This document shows, piece by piece, positions 1 to 8,696 of a DNA stretch of 64,000 bases. The translations under genes were made by a program, and so were the position numbers. The notes beneath the pieces are model-generated. The model was not told the DNA's origin and did not search any database. It was given only the letters and a program-made list of their open reading frames with translations. The first letter of the stretch is position 1; every line of letters begins with the position of its first letter. The DNA lies in contig CBDULZ010000010.1 in the NCBI GenBank assembly GCA_965368185.1, positions 19,618 through 83,617 on the forward strand, in the 5' to 3' direction. The stretch comes from Kriegella sp965368185. GTDB lineage: Bacteria; Bacteroidota; Bacteroidia; Flavobacteriales; Flavobacteriaceae.

Positions 1-1
1 T

Positions 2-1192
2 TCATTGACCCAACAAATCAAAAAAGGCCTTCTCCCTTCCCTTATTTTTTGGGGACCTCCTGGTACTGGAAAAACGACACTCGCCAATATTATCGCCCAT
101 GAGAGCGGTCGTCCGTTTTACACTCTTAGCGCCATCAACAGTGGGGTAAAAGACATTCGTGAGGTCATTGAAAAGGCGAAGCAAAGTGGTGGGCTTTTCA
201 CCTCTAAAAATCCGATTTTATTCATCGATGAAATTCATCGATTCAGTAAGTCACAACAAGATTCCTTATTGGCGGCCGTTGAGAAGGGATGGGTTACCTT
301 GATCGGGGCAACTACAGAAAACCCCAGCTTCGAAGTCATTCCCGCCCTCTTGTCGCGGTGTCAGGTATATGTACTTAATCCGTTCGGGAAAAAAGATCTC
401 GAAGACCTACTCCACCGGGCCATGGAGAAGGATGCTTATTTAAAATCAAAGAAGATTACGTTAAAGGAAACGGAAGCCTTATTGCGACTTTCAGGAGGCG
501 ACGGCAGAAAACTACTCAATATCTTCGAACTGGTCATCACATCGGAAGCATCGGATACAATAATTGTCACCGATGAAATGGTCATGGGAAAAGTACAAAA
601 GAATACCGTTCTTTATGACAAAACCGGCGAGCAGCACTATGATATTATTTCTGCGTTTATCAAATCGATTCGTGGAAGCGATCCGAACGGAGCTGTTTAT
701 TGGTTAGCGCGAATGATCGAAGGAGGCGAAGATGTAAAATTCATTGCCCGTCGAATGCTTATCTCCGCCTCGGAAGATATAGGCCTAGCCAACCCTACAG
801 CCCTGGTTATTGCCAACAACGCCTTTCAGGCGGTCACCACCATTGGTTATCCTGAAGCTCGAATTATTCTTAGTCAATGTGCCATTTATTTGGCAACTTC
901 GGCCAAAAGTAATGCCAGTTATATGGCTATAGGTAAAGCACAACAAGCTGTAAAGCAGACAGGAGACCTTTCCGTTCCGATGGCCTTACGCAACGCTCCT
1001 ACAAAATTAATGAAAGACCTTGGGTACGGCGCAGATTACAAATATGCCCATGACTTCGAAAACAGTTTTGTGAATGCCGAATTTTTACCTGAAGAATTAG
1101 CCGGTACTTCATTCTACCAACCAGGGAATAACCCGCGTGAAAATGCCATTCAAGACTTTCTAAAAAGACGATGGAAGAATAAGTATCAATAG
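2..1192 (+). CDS. rarA: Replication-associated recombination protein RarA/MgsA (AAA+ ATPase), 5'-truncated
   Basis: The reading frame is open from the left edge, so the true start lies outside. From the usual family length of about 425 residues, some 30 N-terminal residues are missing. Visible are the Walker A motif GPPGTGKTT at the start of the fragment, Walker B LFIDEIHRF about 50 residues later and an ATTENPSFEV sensor segment. After these comes the helical lid and the C-terminal tetramerisation domain typical of RarA/WRNIP1. The family is a clamp-loader-like ATPase acting at stalled replication forks. The stop lies 8 bp from the stop of the convergent neighbour. The leftmost TTG in frame is an internal Leu codon, not a start. 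Identification is firm. Confidence 0.95.
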   Translation, partial: SLTQQIKKGLLPSLIFWGPPGTGKTTLANIIAHESGRPFYTLSAINSGVKDIREVIEKAKQSGGLFTSKNPILFIDEIHRFSKSQQDSLLAAVEKGWVTLIGATTENPSFEVIPALLSRCQVYVLNPFGKKDLEDLLHRAMEKDAYLKSKKITLKETEALLRLSGGDGRKLLNIFELVITSEASDTIIVTDEMVMGKVQKNTVLYDKTGEQHYDIISAFIKSIRGSDPNGAVYWLARMIEGGEDVKFIARRMLISASEDIGLANPTALVIANNAFQAVTTIGYPEARIILSQCAIYLATSAKSNASYMAIGKAQQAVKQTGDLSVPMALRNAPTKLMKDLGYGADYKYAHDFENSFVNAEFLPEELAGTSFYQPGNNPRENAIQDFLKRRWKNKYQ

Positions 1193-1199
1193 CACACTA

Positions 1200-2042
1200 T
1201 CAAAACTTGATGTTGAGCTCGTCTGCTTTTAAAACACCACCTTCATAATATTCAAAAAACCATTTTCCGTCTTTTTTGAGTAGAACTCCGTCAGCGCCGT
1301 CCCTCTTTCCTAAATAATAATCTGGCATTGAAGTCTTATATACTTTCATTAAGATTTTGGGTGTACTATCGACCAATTGATACCCATTGCCCTCGGGCAA
1401 CTCTTGTGCATATAAGGTCTCGGTAGCGGGTTGTCCTTTTTTAAGATTGGATTGTACAGGTTCGACACTTTTATAGGTTTGTTGTGTAGTTGAAGTTTCA
1501 TGTTTTATAACGGCTGCGGTTTCCGTATTTTTTGGAACCATTGGTTCCTTATTGTCCTCCAGTTTTTTAACATCGTTCTTAAAGCTAACGGTTATTGGAG
1601 CAGATTTCTGTGAATTACCATTATAGACATAGTTCACGGTATTAAAAGAGTCGAAAGCATCTCGAATGGCCTCGCTATAGGCCGTTTTGAACTCCTTGCT
1701 CTTGCTTTTTCCCTCTTTGGTACTAAAAACCTCTTTTTCAGCACAGTCTTTAAGAACCAATTTAGCTTTTGTTGTAAACATTGAGGACCCATCGATTAAA
1801 TCGACCCAAAGGCCCAAACATCTATTACTGCTCAACTCAGCTGGCAACTCATCACCATAGAACGCAGTAAAACCCTTTTGCTCAAACAGGTATTTCACCA
1901 ACGTACTGGTCTGATATTGGTTCTCTTTTTTAAACTCGTTAAATTGTTTAGGCACTATAATGTATTTGTAATCATTCAATTGGGCGTGAGCGGTGCCCAA
2001 AAAGCCTCCGACAAAGAGCATTGCAAAAAAAATATTTTTCAT
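1200..2042 (-). CDS. Exported hypothetical protein with Sec signal peptide
   Basis: A 280-residue protein of unknown function. I chose the ATG that gives MKNIFFAMLF, because it places a hydrophobic segment and a typical flavobacterial cleavage site (TAHAQ) right at the N terminus; an upstream ATG would add only MYPY. The first half of the mature part has two cysteines that could pair. The middle, about residues 140-190, is Lys/Thr/Glu-rich and looks like a flexible linker. The C-terminal 60 residues look like a small compact domain (GYQLVDSTPKI, DGVLLKKDGKW). There is no lipobox and no transmembrane segment after the signal, so a periplasmic or envelope location is inferred. It is transcribed alone, convergent with rarA. 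Confidence 0.75.
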   Translation of the reverse strand: MKNIFFAMLFVGGFLGTAHAQLNDYKYIIVPKQFNEFKKENQYQTSTLVKYLFEQKGFTAFYGDELPAELSSNRCLGLWVDLIDGSSMFTTKAKLVLKDCAEKEVFSTKEGKSKSKEFKTAYSEAIRDAFDSFNTVNYVYNGNSQKSAPITVSFKNDVKKLEDNKEPMVPKNTETAAVIKHETSTTQQTYKSVEPVQSNLKKGQPATETLYAQELPEGNGYQLVDSTPKILMKVYKTSMPDYYLGKRDGADGVLLKKDGKWFFEYYEGGVLKADELNIKF

Positions 2043-2239
2043 ATAGGGGTACATTTATAAGGTGGATTATAATAAAACACGCTAGTATACTAAAAATAGA
2101 ACATTGAACCAAGAAGATATTCGGCAAGATGCAATGCATCAACAAAAACCATCTTTCGGAATACTTCATACTCAAGTATTCAAAAAGCATGCCCTTTTAT
2201 CAAAATTGAAATGAAGGTATCAACGATGCATTCAAAATA

Positions 2240-3670
2240 TCAATTCTTTCCCCAAGATATGATATTTAATCCTAACTGAAAAGAAGTATACTGGCTAGCT
2301 GCCAGATTTTGATAAGCCAAAAGATTATCGGCCATAAGATATAGATTTACGGGGCCCGCCTGTACACTTACCCCCAAACCAATATTTGTAAGAGAGAACT
2401 TATCTGCCGTGTACGTGGCTTTTGCAGCGATTACATCGCCAAAACGGCGATGATAAAATGCGGTAAGTGCGGTTTGAGGGCCTCGAGGTCTATTTATCAT
2501 ATAAATCTGACCACCTACACCATTTGCATATTTTAAGCTGCCTTTAGTATTAGACACCCTATAATTACAATCGCAATCTTCTCTTGATCGTACGGGCTTC
2601 CCAAAATTATAGCGAAGCGAAGCATACAATTTTGTTGGCCTAAAAGCAATGTAGCTATCGGAATCTTCATCAAATGGCACCAAAGCATCTACTTCATCCA
2701 CAAAATCTTGCCAAAAGTCCCTATTGGAATCCGATAGTGCACTGGGCAAAATAATTTCTATTCCCTCGACTGTAGCATTTCCATTCAAGGTGAAGCTTTT
2801 TACGTCGTTTGCGTGATATATAAATCCGAGATCTAACAAGCTACCCGTTACTACAAGTTGCTCATTTATATTATAGGAAAATCCAAAATCAAGCCCAACA
2901 CCCAAATTACCACCAAAAAAACCTCGCTTAACAATGGTAGATGCCAAATTACCTTCATCTTGCGCATTTTCCAAAGCATTGAGTCCGGAAGTTCTAAGCT
3001 GCATATCTGCATTCAAGGTACTTGCCAGGAGGTTGTTTTGTCCCTCGGTAGTTTCAAAATACCCCCTGTTACCCGTGGAATTGAAATCAAAAATACTGGA
3101 GTAGAGCTTGCCTCTCAAGCCTAAAACCAAGCCATCACCCATACGTTTGTTTACGCCAAAATGAAAAACGTTCATCATTTCGCCCCGGGCTTTCAAATGG
3201 CCCAGGTCAAACCTTTTATCTAGATAATCGGCATTGCCCTCGAAGGCCAGAATCGCATAATCTTTGAACCAATAGCCAATGGCATCACCTTCGTTATAAA
3301 TACCGAAAGAATAAAATTTATTGGGGTTTCTGCCTCGAAATCCGCCGCTTAACAATTCTAGCTGGTAGGTTCCACTTAGTTCATCCTTGATTTTCATTCC
3401 CCCGATTGCCCGGTCTCTGACCTTATCATTGATATCAAGACCGTCATCTGCAAAAATATCATTGGCGGAAATTCCGCTCGACCCTATTTGAAATGAAATA
3501 CCGGAAAGCATTGGAATACCGACAAACCATTTAAAATCAACTTTTGTACCTGGGTTGACCATCAATGATTGCGGAACCTCCCCAAAATCATATAGCAACT
3601 GTTTATTTTGGCCATACGAATAAACGCATGCCAGCAAAATGGCCGCTAAAAAAATCTTTTGGAATCTCAT
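2240..3670 (-). CDS. DUF5723 family outer-membrane beta-barrel-like protein
   Basis: A 476-residue protein with a Sec signal peptide (cleavage near YSYGQ). It has the DUF5723 pattern: an N-terminal 'SLMVNPG' segment, many alternating hydrophobic/aromatic strands, glycine-rich turns and a C terminus of short amphipathic strands (FQLGLNIISW) as in outer-membrane barrels. The family is confined to Bacteroidota and its biochemical role is unknown. Its ATG overlaps the TGA of the upstream lipoprotein gene (ATGA), so translation is probably coupled and the two may work as a pair at the outer membrane. A second DUF5723 domain occurs in this window in the OmpA fusion at 55 kb. Family assignment is from memory of the sequence pattern. 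Confidence 0.8.
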   Translation of the reverse strand: MRFQKIFLAAILLACVYSYGQNKQLLYDFGEVPQSLMVNPGTKVDFKWFVGIPMLSGISFQIGSSGISANDIFADDGLDINDKVRDRAIGGMKIKDELSGTYQLELLSGGFRGRNPNKFYSFGIYNEGDAIGYWFKDYAILAFEGNADYLDKRFDLGHLKARGEMMNVFHFGVNKRMGDGLVLGLRGKLYSSIFDFNSTGNRGYFETTEGQNNLLASTLNADMQLRTSGLNALENAQDEGNLASTIVKRGFFGGNLGVGLDFGFSYNINEQLVVTGSLLDLGFIYHANDVKSFTLNGNATVEGIEIILPSALSDSNRDFWQDFVDEVDALVPFDEDSDSYIAFRPTKLYASLRYNFGKPVRSREDCDCNYRVSNTKGSLKYANGVGGQIYMINRPRGPQTALTAFYHRRFGDVIAAKATYTADKFSLTNIGLGVSVQAGPVNLYLMADNLLAYQNLAASQYTSFQLGLNIISWGKN

Positions 3671-4215
3671 TTTAAGGCAACGGTAAATTTACCACTCGAT
3701 TTTAAAGTGATTTTGGGATCCGACAATTCAGAAGTACTTGAATTAGATCCAATGGTAGCACTTATCCTAAAGCTTGACGTATTTCGTATAATATCGATGT
3801 TTTCGCCACCGGGACCAAAAGCGATTTCTTGCGTATAAACTGCGGTGGGAGCCGGATCCATTTGGATGCTTACTGTATATAGAACATTTTCGGCTTCATC
3901 TAAAAACTCCACAAAAATCGGATTAAACTCTCTATTGGTCGTATTCTCTACTTCGTAGGTAATCACGCCGCTACGTACCCTTTCAGCGAAAACACTCTCA
4001 GAAAAAGCATCAAAATTAAAATCCCGCGAAAAAAAAGTAGTGGAGGAAACGGCGTCAATAGCGCTTTCAGGCGCCTCGATATACAAGATACTTGCCTCAT
4101 ACGTAGGGCGTAATCTAAGATCATCGTATTGGTCGAAGTTTTGTTCTTCCATACAAGAAGCCAGAAGAAAGAACGACACAAAACTTACCAATAAATATAC
4201 TTTGTAACTTTTCAT
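3667..4215 (-). CDS. Small surface-type lipoprotein, hypothetical
   Basis: A 182-residue protein with a lipoprotein signal: basic MKSYK, a hydrophobic stretch and the lipobox LLASC. The lipidated Cys is followed by Met-Glu-Glu and then further acidic residues. That resembles the acidic lipoprotein export signal known from Bacteroidota, so surface exposure is possible but unproven. The mature part looks all-beta (ITYEVENTT, VEFLDEAENVLYTVSIQ) and may be an Ig-like sandwich. The stop overlaps the start of the DUF5723 gene by 4 bp, and the gene follows yjjG after about 60 bp. No specific function can be assigned. Confidence 0.75.
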   Translation of the reverse strand: MKSYKVYLLVSFVSFFLLASCMEEQNFDQYDDLRLRPTYEASILYIEAPESAIDAVSSTTFFSRDFNFDAFSESVFAERVRSGVITYEVENTTNREFNPIFVEFLDEAENVLYTVSIQMDPAPTAVYTQEIAFGPGGENIDIIRNTSSFRISATIGSNSSTSELSDPKITLKSSGKFTVALK

Positions 4216-4276
4216 TTATAGCCCTATATATAGCAATTCCGAATTAAAAAAAGAAGCGTGTTACGGTACTATAACT

Positions 4277-4966
4277 CTATAAAAAGATTTTTATTTCACT
4301 TAAATCGTGAATCATTTGGCAAATTTCGTGCACCGGTTCATTATGTGCGTTAAAATGCATTGTATGAAAACCAACCCCCTTCGCCCCCAATATATCGGCC
4401 TCTAAATTATCACCTATCATAAGTGCATTGTGAGGTTGCACATTGGCCCGTTGTAAGGCCATTTCAAAAATAAGCGGATTGGGCTTCTTAACCCCTGCCA
4501 TTTCAGAATTGACAATCTGGTCAAAATATCCATATATTTTGGAACCCTTCAGTTTCTTCTCCTGAATTTCCTGAAATCCATTGGTTATAATATGGAGTTT
4601 ATAATTGGGCCTCAAATATTCCAATACCTCAATCGTATTGGGCAACAAATGATCGAAGGACGACAAATGTGCAATATAGTCTTCCGACAAAACGTGAATG
4701 ACATCGTCGGGAACAGCATAGGCCAATTCATCGAAAACTGTTTTAAGGCGTTGGTAACGCAGCGCTTCCTTCGTTATTTTTTCCTCGCGGTATAATTTCC
4801 AAAAAGCCAAATTTTTGGGAACATACAGCTGCAGAAAATCGGACAAATCAACCTCGACACGGTTATCTTTAAAAATCTTACCGAAGGTAAGTGCCGAATT
4901 CTTGTCAAAATCCCAAAGGGTATGATCTAAATCAAAAAAAACATCGGTAATTACCTCCTTAAGCAT
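4277..4966 (-). CDS. yjjG: YjjG-type noncanonical pyrimidine nucleotidase (HAD superfamily)
   Basis: A 229-residue HAD phosphatase. HAD motif I is FFDLDHTLWDFDKNS near residue 10, with the nucleophile and acid Asp. Motif II is IITNGF with Thr, motif III is the Lys of GVKKPNP, and motif IV is MIGDNLEADILGA. The DLDHTLWDFDKN form is characteristic of the YjjG/TIGR02254 subgroup, which dephosphorylates noncanonical pyrimidine nucleotides (house-cleaning) and dUMP/dTMP. It overlaps the end of the upstream deacetylase-like gene by 8 bp, which suggests translational coupling. Family is secure; substrate is by analogy. Confidence 0.88.
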   Translation of the reverse strand: MLKEVITDVFFDLDHTLWDFDKNSALTFGKIFKDNRVEVDLSDFLQLYVPKNLAFWKLYREEKITKEALRYQRLKTVFDELAYAVPDDVIHVLSEDYIAHLSSFDHLLPNTIEVLEYLRPNYKLHIITNGFQEIQEKKLKGSKIYGYFDQIVNSEMAGVKKPNPLIFEMALQRANVQPHNALMIGDNLEADILGAKGVGFHTMHFNAHNEPVHEICQMIHDLSEIKIFL

Positions 4967-6254
4967 GGTACTTCGTAATTATTGTTTGATATAAATCCTT
5001 CCAATCCAACTTGGCATCACCGCCCAACAATTCGTTCGAAAAAATAATCACAAAATCGCCATTAACTTTTCTTATTTGAGTATTTAGCGCTTCGATCTGT
5101 TCTAATATAGTCTCTTTGCTTGTGGTGTTTATAAAAGCATAATCATGTACGGCGAACGGGTGAACCTTTATTGGCTGTTGTATCTCCATAGTAATATCAT
5201 AAAAATAAAAAGGACTGCAGGTACCTGCCCTAAAACCTACTTCATGTGTGTATCCCATGGTATAGTCGTCGGTAAACTCGGCGTCGACCAGGTTTCTATA
5301 AGTTTCGGGAACGTCCACTCGATTGTAGCGTTGTCTTGCGTAATTTACAGTTCGATTGATTACAGCTTCCAAACTTTTCTTCTCCTTCTTTAACAGTTCT
5401 ATATCGCCAAAGGAACTATAGGAAGCTGACAATGCCACCAAACTATAATCGGCTATGTACTTGATCAAAAAACGAAAATTGTTATTGTTGGGAGATACGT
5501 TTTTATCATAGGTCGAATAGGACGCAAATTGAAAAAAGAATAGGCTTTTTACACCATATTTCTTATGCGTTTCCACAAGGTAATCAAAATTGTTATAGGG
5601 GTCTTTCCCCACATTGAACCATACGCCGATTCGTTGTGCCACCCTTTTCAGTCTGAGATTGCCCAAATCAAGAAACATTCCTGCCAAACTACGACCGAAG
5701 CCCCTATGTGCAAAACAATGCGACGTGGTAACATCTATTATCGAAGTATATTTAAAAGTTCTATCCGTGTATTTAATATCCTGAAATTTCTCCTTTAATT
5801 TTTCCAACAATTTAAAAGCCCAAATGTCAACTACAGGTTGTTGTAGAAATTCATTCTGATAGGCCAGGCTTTCTTTGGGAGGAAACCGGCCATGAATGTC
5901 TTTCACATGGGGCAAATATTCTTCATATCGGCTCAACAGAAAAAAACTGGCCGCAAAAATATCAAAGGGAATAGAACTGCGTTCCCCAGCTGAAAAGAAG
6001 CTGGGAACACCCTCCCAATCGCCCATTACAATATGGAAATCATTAATACCCTGTTCAAACAATAAATCATTGCTCCGTACAAAAAATTCGTTCTGTAAGG
6101 GCTGTTTGGTATACGTTATTTTCGGACCGGTATGTTTTATAAAATCCTCTACCTGGGTACAATACGATACTTCTATTCCCAAAATTCGCGTAAATAGGTG
6201 CCTCATGATATAACTAAAACGAGGGGTTATTTTATGGGTATAGATAAGCAACAT
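4959..6254 (-). CDS. DUF7033 / polysaccharide-deacetylase-like protein
   Basis: A 431-residue protein matching the Bacteroidota DUF7033 + NodB-like family. The N-terminal 140 residues contain the FDIFAASFFLLSRYEEY segment typical of these proteins, and the rest follows a NodB-type beta/alpha barrel layout. The canonical NodB motif TFDD is not present. At about residue 172 the corresponding stretch reads SIIDVTTSHCFAHRG, with only one Asp. Catalysis as a metal-dependent deacetylase is therefore uncertain. It has no signal peptide and is probably cytoplasmic. It is the first gene of the leftward set with yjjG, the lipoprotein and the DUF5723 protein. Confidence 0.72.
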   Translation of the reverse strand: MLLIYTHKITPRFSYIMRHLFTRILGIEVSYCTQVEDFIKHTGPKITYTKQPLQNEFFVRSNDLLFEQGINDFHIVMGDWEGVPSFFSAGERSSIPFDIFAASFFLLSRYEEYLPHVKDIHGRFPPKESLAYQNEFLQQPVVDIWAFKLLEKLKEKFQDIKYTDRTFKYTSIIDVTTSHCFAHRGFGRSLAGMFLDLGNLRLKRVAQRIGVWFNVGKDPYNNFDYLVETHKKYGVKSLFFFQFASYSTYDKNVSPNNNNFRFLIKYIADYSLVALSASYSSFGDIELLKKEKKSLEAVINRTVNYARQRYNRVDVPETYRNLVDAEFTDDYTMGYTHEVGFRAGTCSPFYFYDITMEIQQPIKVHPFAVHDYAFINTTSKETILEQIEALNTQIRKVNGDFVIIFSNELLGGDAKLDWKDLYQTIITKYHA

Positions 6255-6360
6255 AACTGTCGAAAATTATAAATTCTAATTTCAAAAATGGCGAAGATCG
6301 CTAAACTTGACAATTTTGCAAAATTCACACTTCTCATGTGTCGCTGTAGATTGACGATTA

Positions 6361-7059
6361 TCATAATACTCCTTCATCAGCAAAACTAAAATAATCCTTT
6401 TGGGTAATGATCAAATGATCAAGAACTTTTATATCCAAAGCTTGGGCACCCAGTTTTAACTTTTGTGTAATCTGTTTATCGGCTGCGCTTGGTTTTAATG
6501 TTCCCGATGGATGATTATGTGCCAATATCAGGGCTACGGCGCCCAATTCCAAGGCTTGCTTCATTACGATACGTACATCGACCAATGTACCTGTCAAACC
6601 GCCTTTACTGAGTTGCGACAGTTGTAAAACACTATTGGCATTGTTAAGGTAGACAATCCAGAATTCTTCATGGGGCAACTCCCCCATTGTTGAATGCAAC
6701 AGTTCAAAAGCGTCGCGGCTACTATTTATTTTCGTGATTTTCACAGCCTCTTCCCCCCTTCTACGTCTTCCGATTTCCAATGCCGCAGCTATTGTGACGG
6801 CTTTCGCCTCACCTATTCCCTTGAATTGCATCAATTGCTTTATTGAAAGCTTACCCAACTCATTTAAATTATTGTTGACCGAAGCCAATATGCGTTTCGA
6901 GAGCTCCACAGCACTTTCGTTTCGACTTCCAGAACCGATAAGAATGGCAATGAGTTCTGCATCCGACAACACCGACTTGCCCTTGTTTACCAATTTCTCC
7001 CTGGGCTTATCATCATCGGACCAGTGTTTTATGGAAAAAGATGTTGGTTTTTCTTGCAT
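6361..7059 (-). CDS. radC: RadC family protein (JAB/MPN domain)
   Basis: A 232-residue RadC. The N-terminal helix-hairpin-helix-like part contains GIGEAKAVTIAAALEIGRR at about residue 80. The C-terminal MPN+/JAMM domain has the metal motif LAHNHPSGTLKPSAAD, with the two His and the Asp. Length is normal for the family. RadC proteins were historically linked to DNA repair, but their biochemical role is unresolved. It is a monocistronic leftward gene between the DUF7033 and mpl genes. Confidence 0.93.
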   Translation of the reverse strand: MQEKPTSFSIKHWSDDDKPREKLVNKGKSVLSDAELIAILIGSGSRNESAVELSKRILASVNNNLNELGKLSIKQLMQFKGIGEAKAVTIAAALEIGRRRRGEEAVKITKINSSRDAFELLHSTMGELPHEEFWIVYLNNANSVLQLSQLSKGGLTGTLVDVRIVMKQALELGAVALILAHNHPSGTLKPSAADKQITQKLKLGAQALDIKVLDHLIITQKDYFSFADEGVL

Positions 7060-7235
7060 ATAGTAAATATAGCCATTTGCGAATAAGTTTAGAATGGTGG
7101 TCTAATCAGATAACTTTAGCTGTTCCATAATCAACACATCGAATTACCTCAAAAAAAACGTAGGAACAAAGAGGTTTATCGAATTAAACCCATACTAATT
7201 TCAAACGATTTCAGACAAAAACGCTTTAGTACTCG

Positions 7236-8594
7236 CTATGATGTGAAATGCTTGGCGAATTCCTCCAAGTTCAATCCGCCATAATTGCCTGAACTCATCA
7301 GCAACAGCACACCATCATCAAAGTTTTGGGCATAAAGAAATTTTTTAAAAGAGGATGCATCGGTGAAAATTTTTAAGTCGTCACGTTCAAAAGCATTTGA
7401 AATCTGTTCTGGGGTCACTTCCTTTAGTTTTTTGATTTTGACCGATTCGGGCAGATAGAAAACCACTGCTTCATCAGCTGCATTTAAAGCCCCCCTATAT
7501 TCCCTTAGAAATTCTGCATTGAAACTACTATAGGTATGAAGTTCAAGACATGCGATTAATTTGCGGTCTGGGTATTGCTCTTTGACCGCATTTGTTGTGG
7601 CGGCCACTTTGCTCGGGGAATGGGCAAAATCTTTATAAACCACGGAAGTTTTGTTCTCTGCAATCTTCTCCAATCTTTTAGAAGCCCCTGTAAAAGTGGC
7701 AATAGCCTCATAGAAATCATCCTCGTCTACTCCCATGTTTTGGCAGATCCATTTTGCACCGGCGAGGTTGCTTAAATTATGCTTTCCAAATACCTCGATG
7801 GGCATCGGGCCTTCAGGCGTTTCCAATAACGTTTCACCATTCTCGACAGTATAGACAGGAGTATGATACGGTAATTTTCTAATGGTATTTCCCGAAGCTT
7901 CAACGACTTTTTTCACCTCTGGGTCTTCCTCGTTATACGTTATGCTTCCACCTTTTACAATACTATCCACAAAAATTTGGAATTGCTCTACGTAATTTTC
8001 GAAAGTGGGAAAAACGTTAATATGATCCCAGGCAATACCGCTTAGAAGTGCAATATTAGGCTTATACAAATGAAATTTCGGGCGTCTATCTATAGGGGAA
8101 GACAGGTACTCATCACCTTCTAAAACAATGAAATCATTTTCTTCGGTAAGATGAACCATACGGTCAAACCCTTCTAACTGGGCACCCACCATGTAGTCGA
8201 CCGGTTTATTTTGATAATTCAACACATGGAGGATCATCGAGGTTATGGTCGTCTTACCATGACTACCCCCGATGACAACCCTTGTCTTATTCTTTGATTG
8301 CTCATAGAGAAACTCGGGATAGGAGTAAATAGTCAAACCCAATTCCTTTGCTTTCACCAATTCAGGATTATCGGCCTTGGCATGCATCCCTAATATAACA
8401 GCATCTAGACCGGTATGTATTTTTTCAGGAAACCAACCAAACTCCTCGGGCAGCAAACCTTTATCGGCCAACCTTGATTTAGAGGGTTCAAAAATTATAT
8501 CGTCACTACCCGTAATGATATACCCTTTGTGGTGAAGTGCGAGGGCCAAGTTGTGCATGGCACTTCCCCCAATGGCAATAAAATGAATATGCAT
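7236..8594 (-). CDS. mpl: Mpl-type Mur ligase: UDP-MurNAc:L-Ala-gamma-D-Glu-meso-Dap ligase
   Basis: A 452-residue Mur ligase of the recycling type. It has the N-terminal Rossmann motif FIAIGGSAMHNLA, the ATP-binding P-loop GGSHGKTT near residue 110, the middle domain segment LEGDEYLSSPIDRRPKF and a C-terminal domain with KDFAHSPSKVAAT. The Mpl family reattaches recycled murein tripeptide to UDP-MurNAc; Bacteroidota copies are often labelled 'peptidoglycan synthetase'. MurC is the main alternative, but the IGGSAMHNLA start and YLSSPID signature favour Mpl. A well-formed promoter lies just upstream. Confidence 0.88.
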   Translation of the reverse strand: MHIHFIAIGGSAMHNLALALHHKGYIITGSDDIIFEPSKSRLADKGLLPEEFGWFPEKIHTGLDAVILGMHAKADNPELVKAKELGLTIYSYPEFLYEQSKNKTRVVIGGSHGKTTITSMILHVLNYQNKPVDYMVGAQLEGFDRMVHLTEENDFIVLEGDEYLSSPIDRRPKFHLYKPNIALLSGIAWDHINVFPTFENYVEQFQIFVDSIVKGGSITYNEEDPEVKKVVEASGNTIRKLPYHTPVYTVENGETLLETPEGPMPIEVFGKHNLSNLAGAKWICQNMGVDEDDFYEAIATFTGASKRLEKIAENKTSVVYKDFAHSPSKVAATTNAVKEQYPDRKLIACLELHTYSSFNAEFLREYRGALNAADEAVVFYLPESVKIKKLKEVTPEQISNAFERDDLKIFTDASSFKKFLYAQNFDDGVLLLMSSGNYGGLNLEEFAKHFTS

Positions 8595-8611
8595 GGAAAA
8601 AAATTATGGCC

Positions 8612-8642
8612 CAAAGATACAGATTGAAAAGGTGATCGCAAA
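8612..8642 (-). promoter_or_regulatory. Promoter of mpl (-33 TTTG, -7 TATCTTTG)
   Basis: On the minus strand a TTTG at 8642-8639 is followed after 19 bases by TATCTTTG at 8619-8612, matching the Bacteroidota consensus TTTG-N(17-23)-TAnnTTTG. It ends 17 bp before the mpl ATG. Confidence 0.65.
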
Positions 8643-8696
8643 CTGCTTCTTTAATGGGTGGATTATTTTTATCTTGCATAGTCAACATCCATAGCT

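Noticed and set aside
5..7. TTG as the start of rarA
   Set aside because: The frame is open to the window edge and the family needs about 30 more N-terminal residues, so this is an internal Leu codon.
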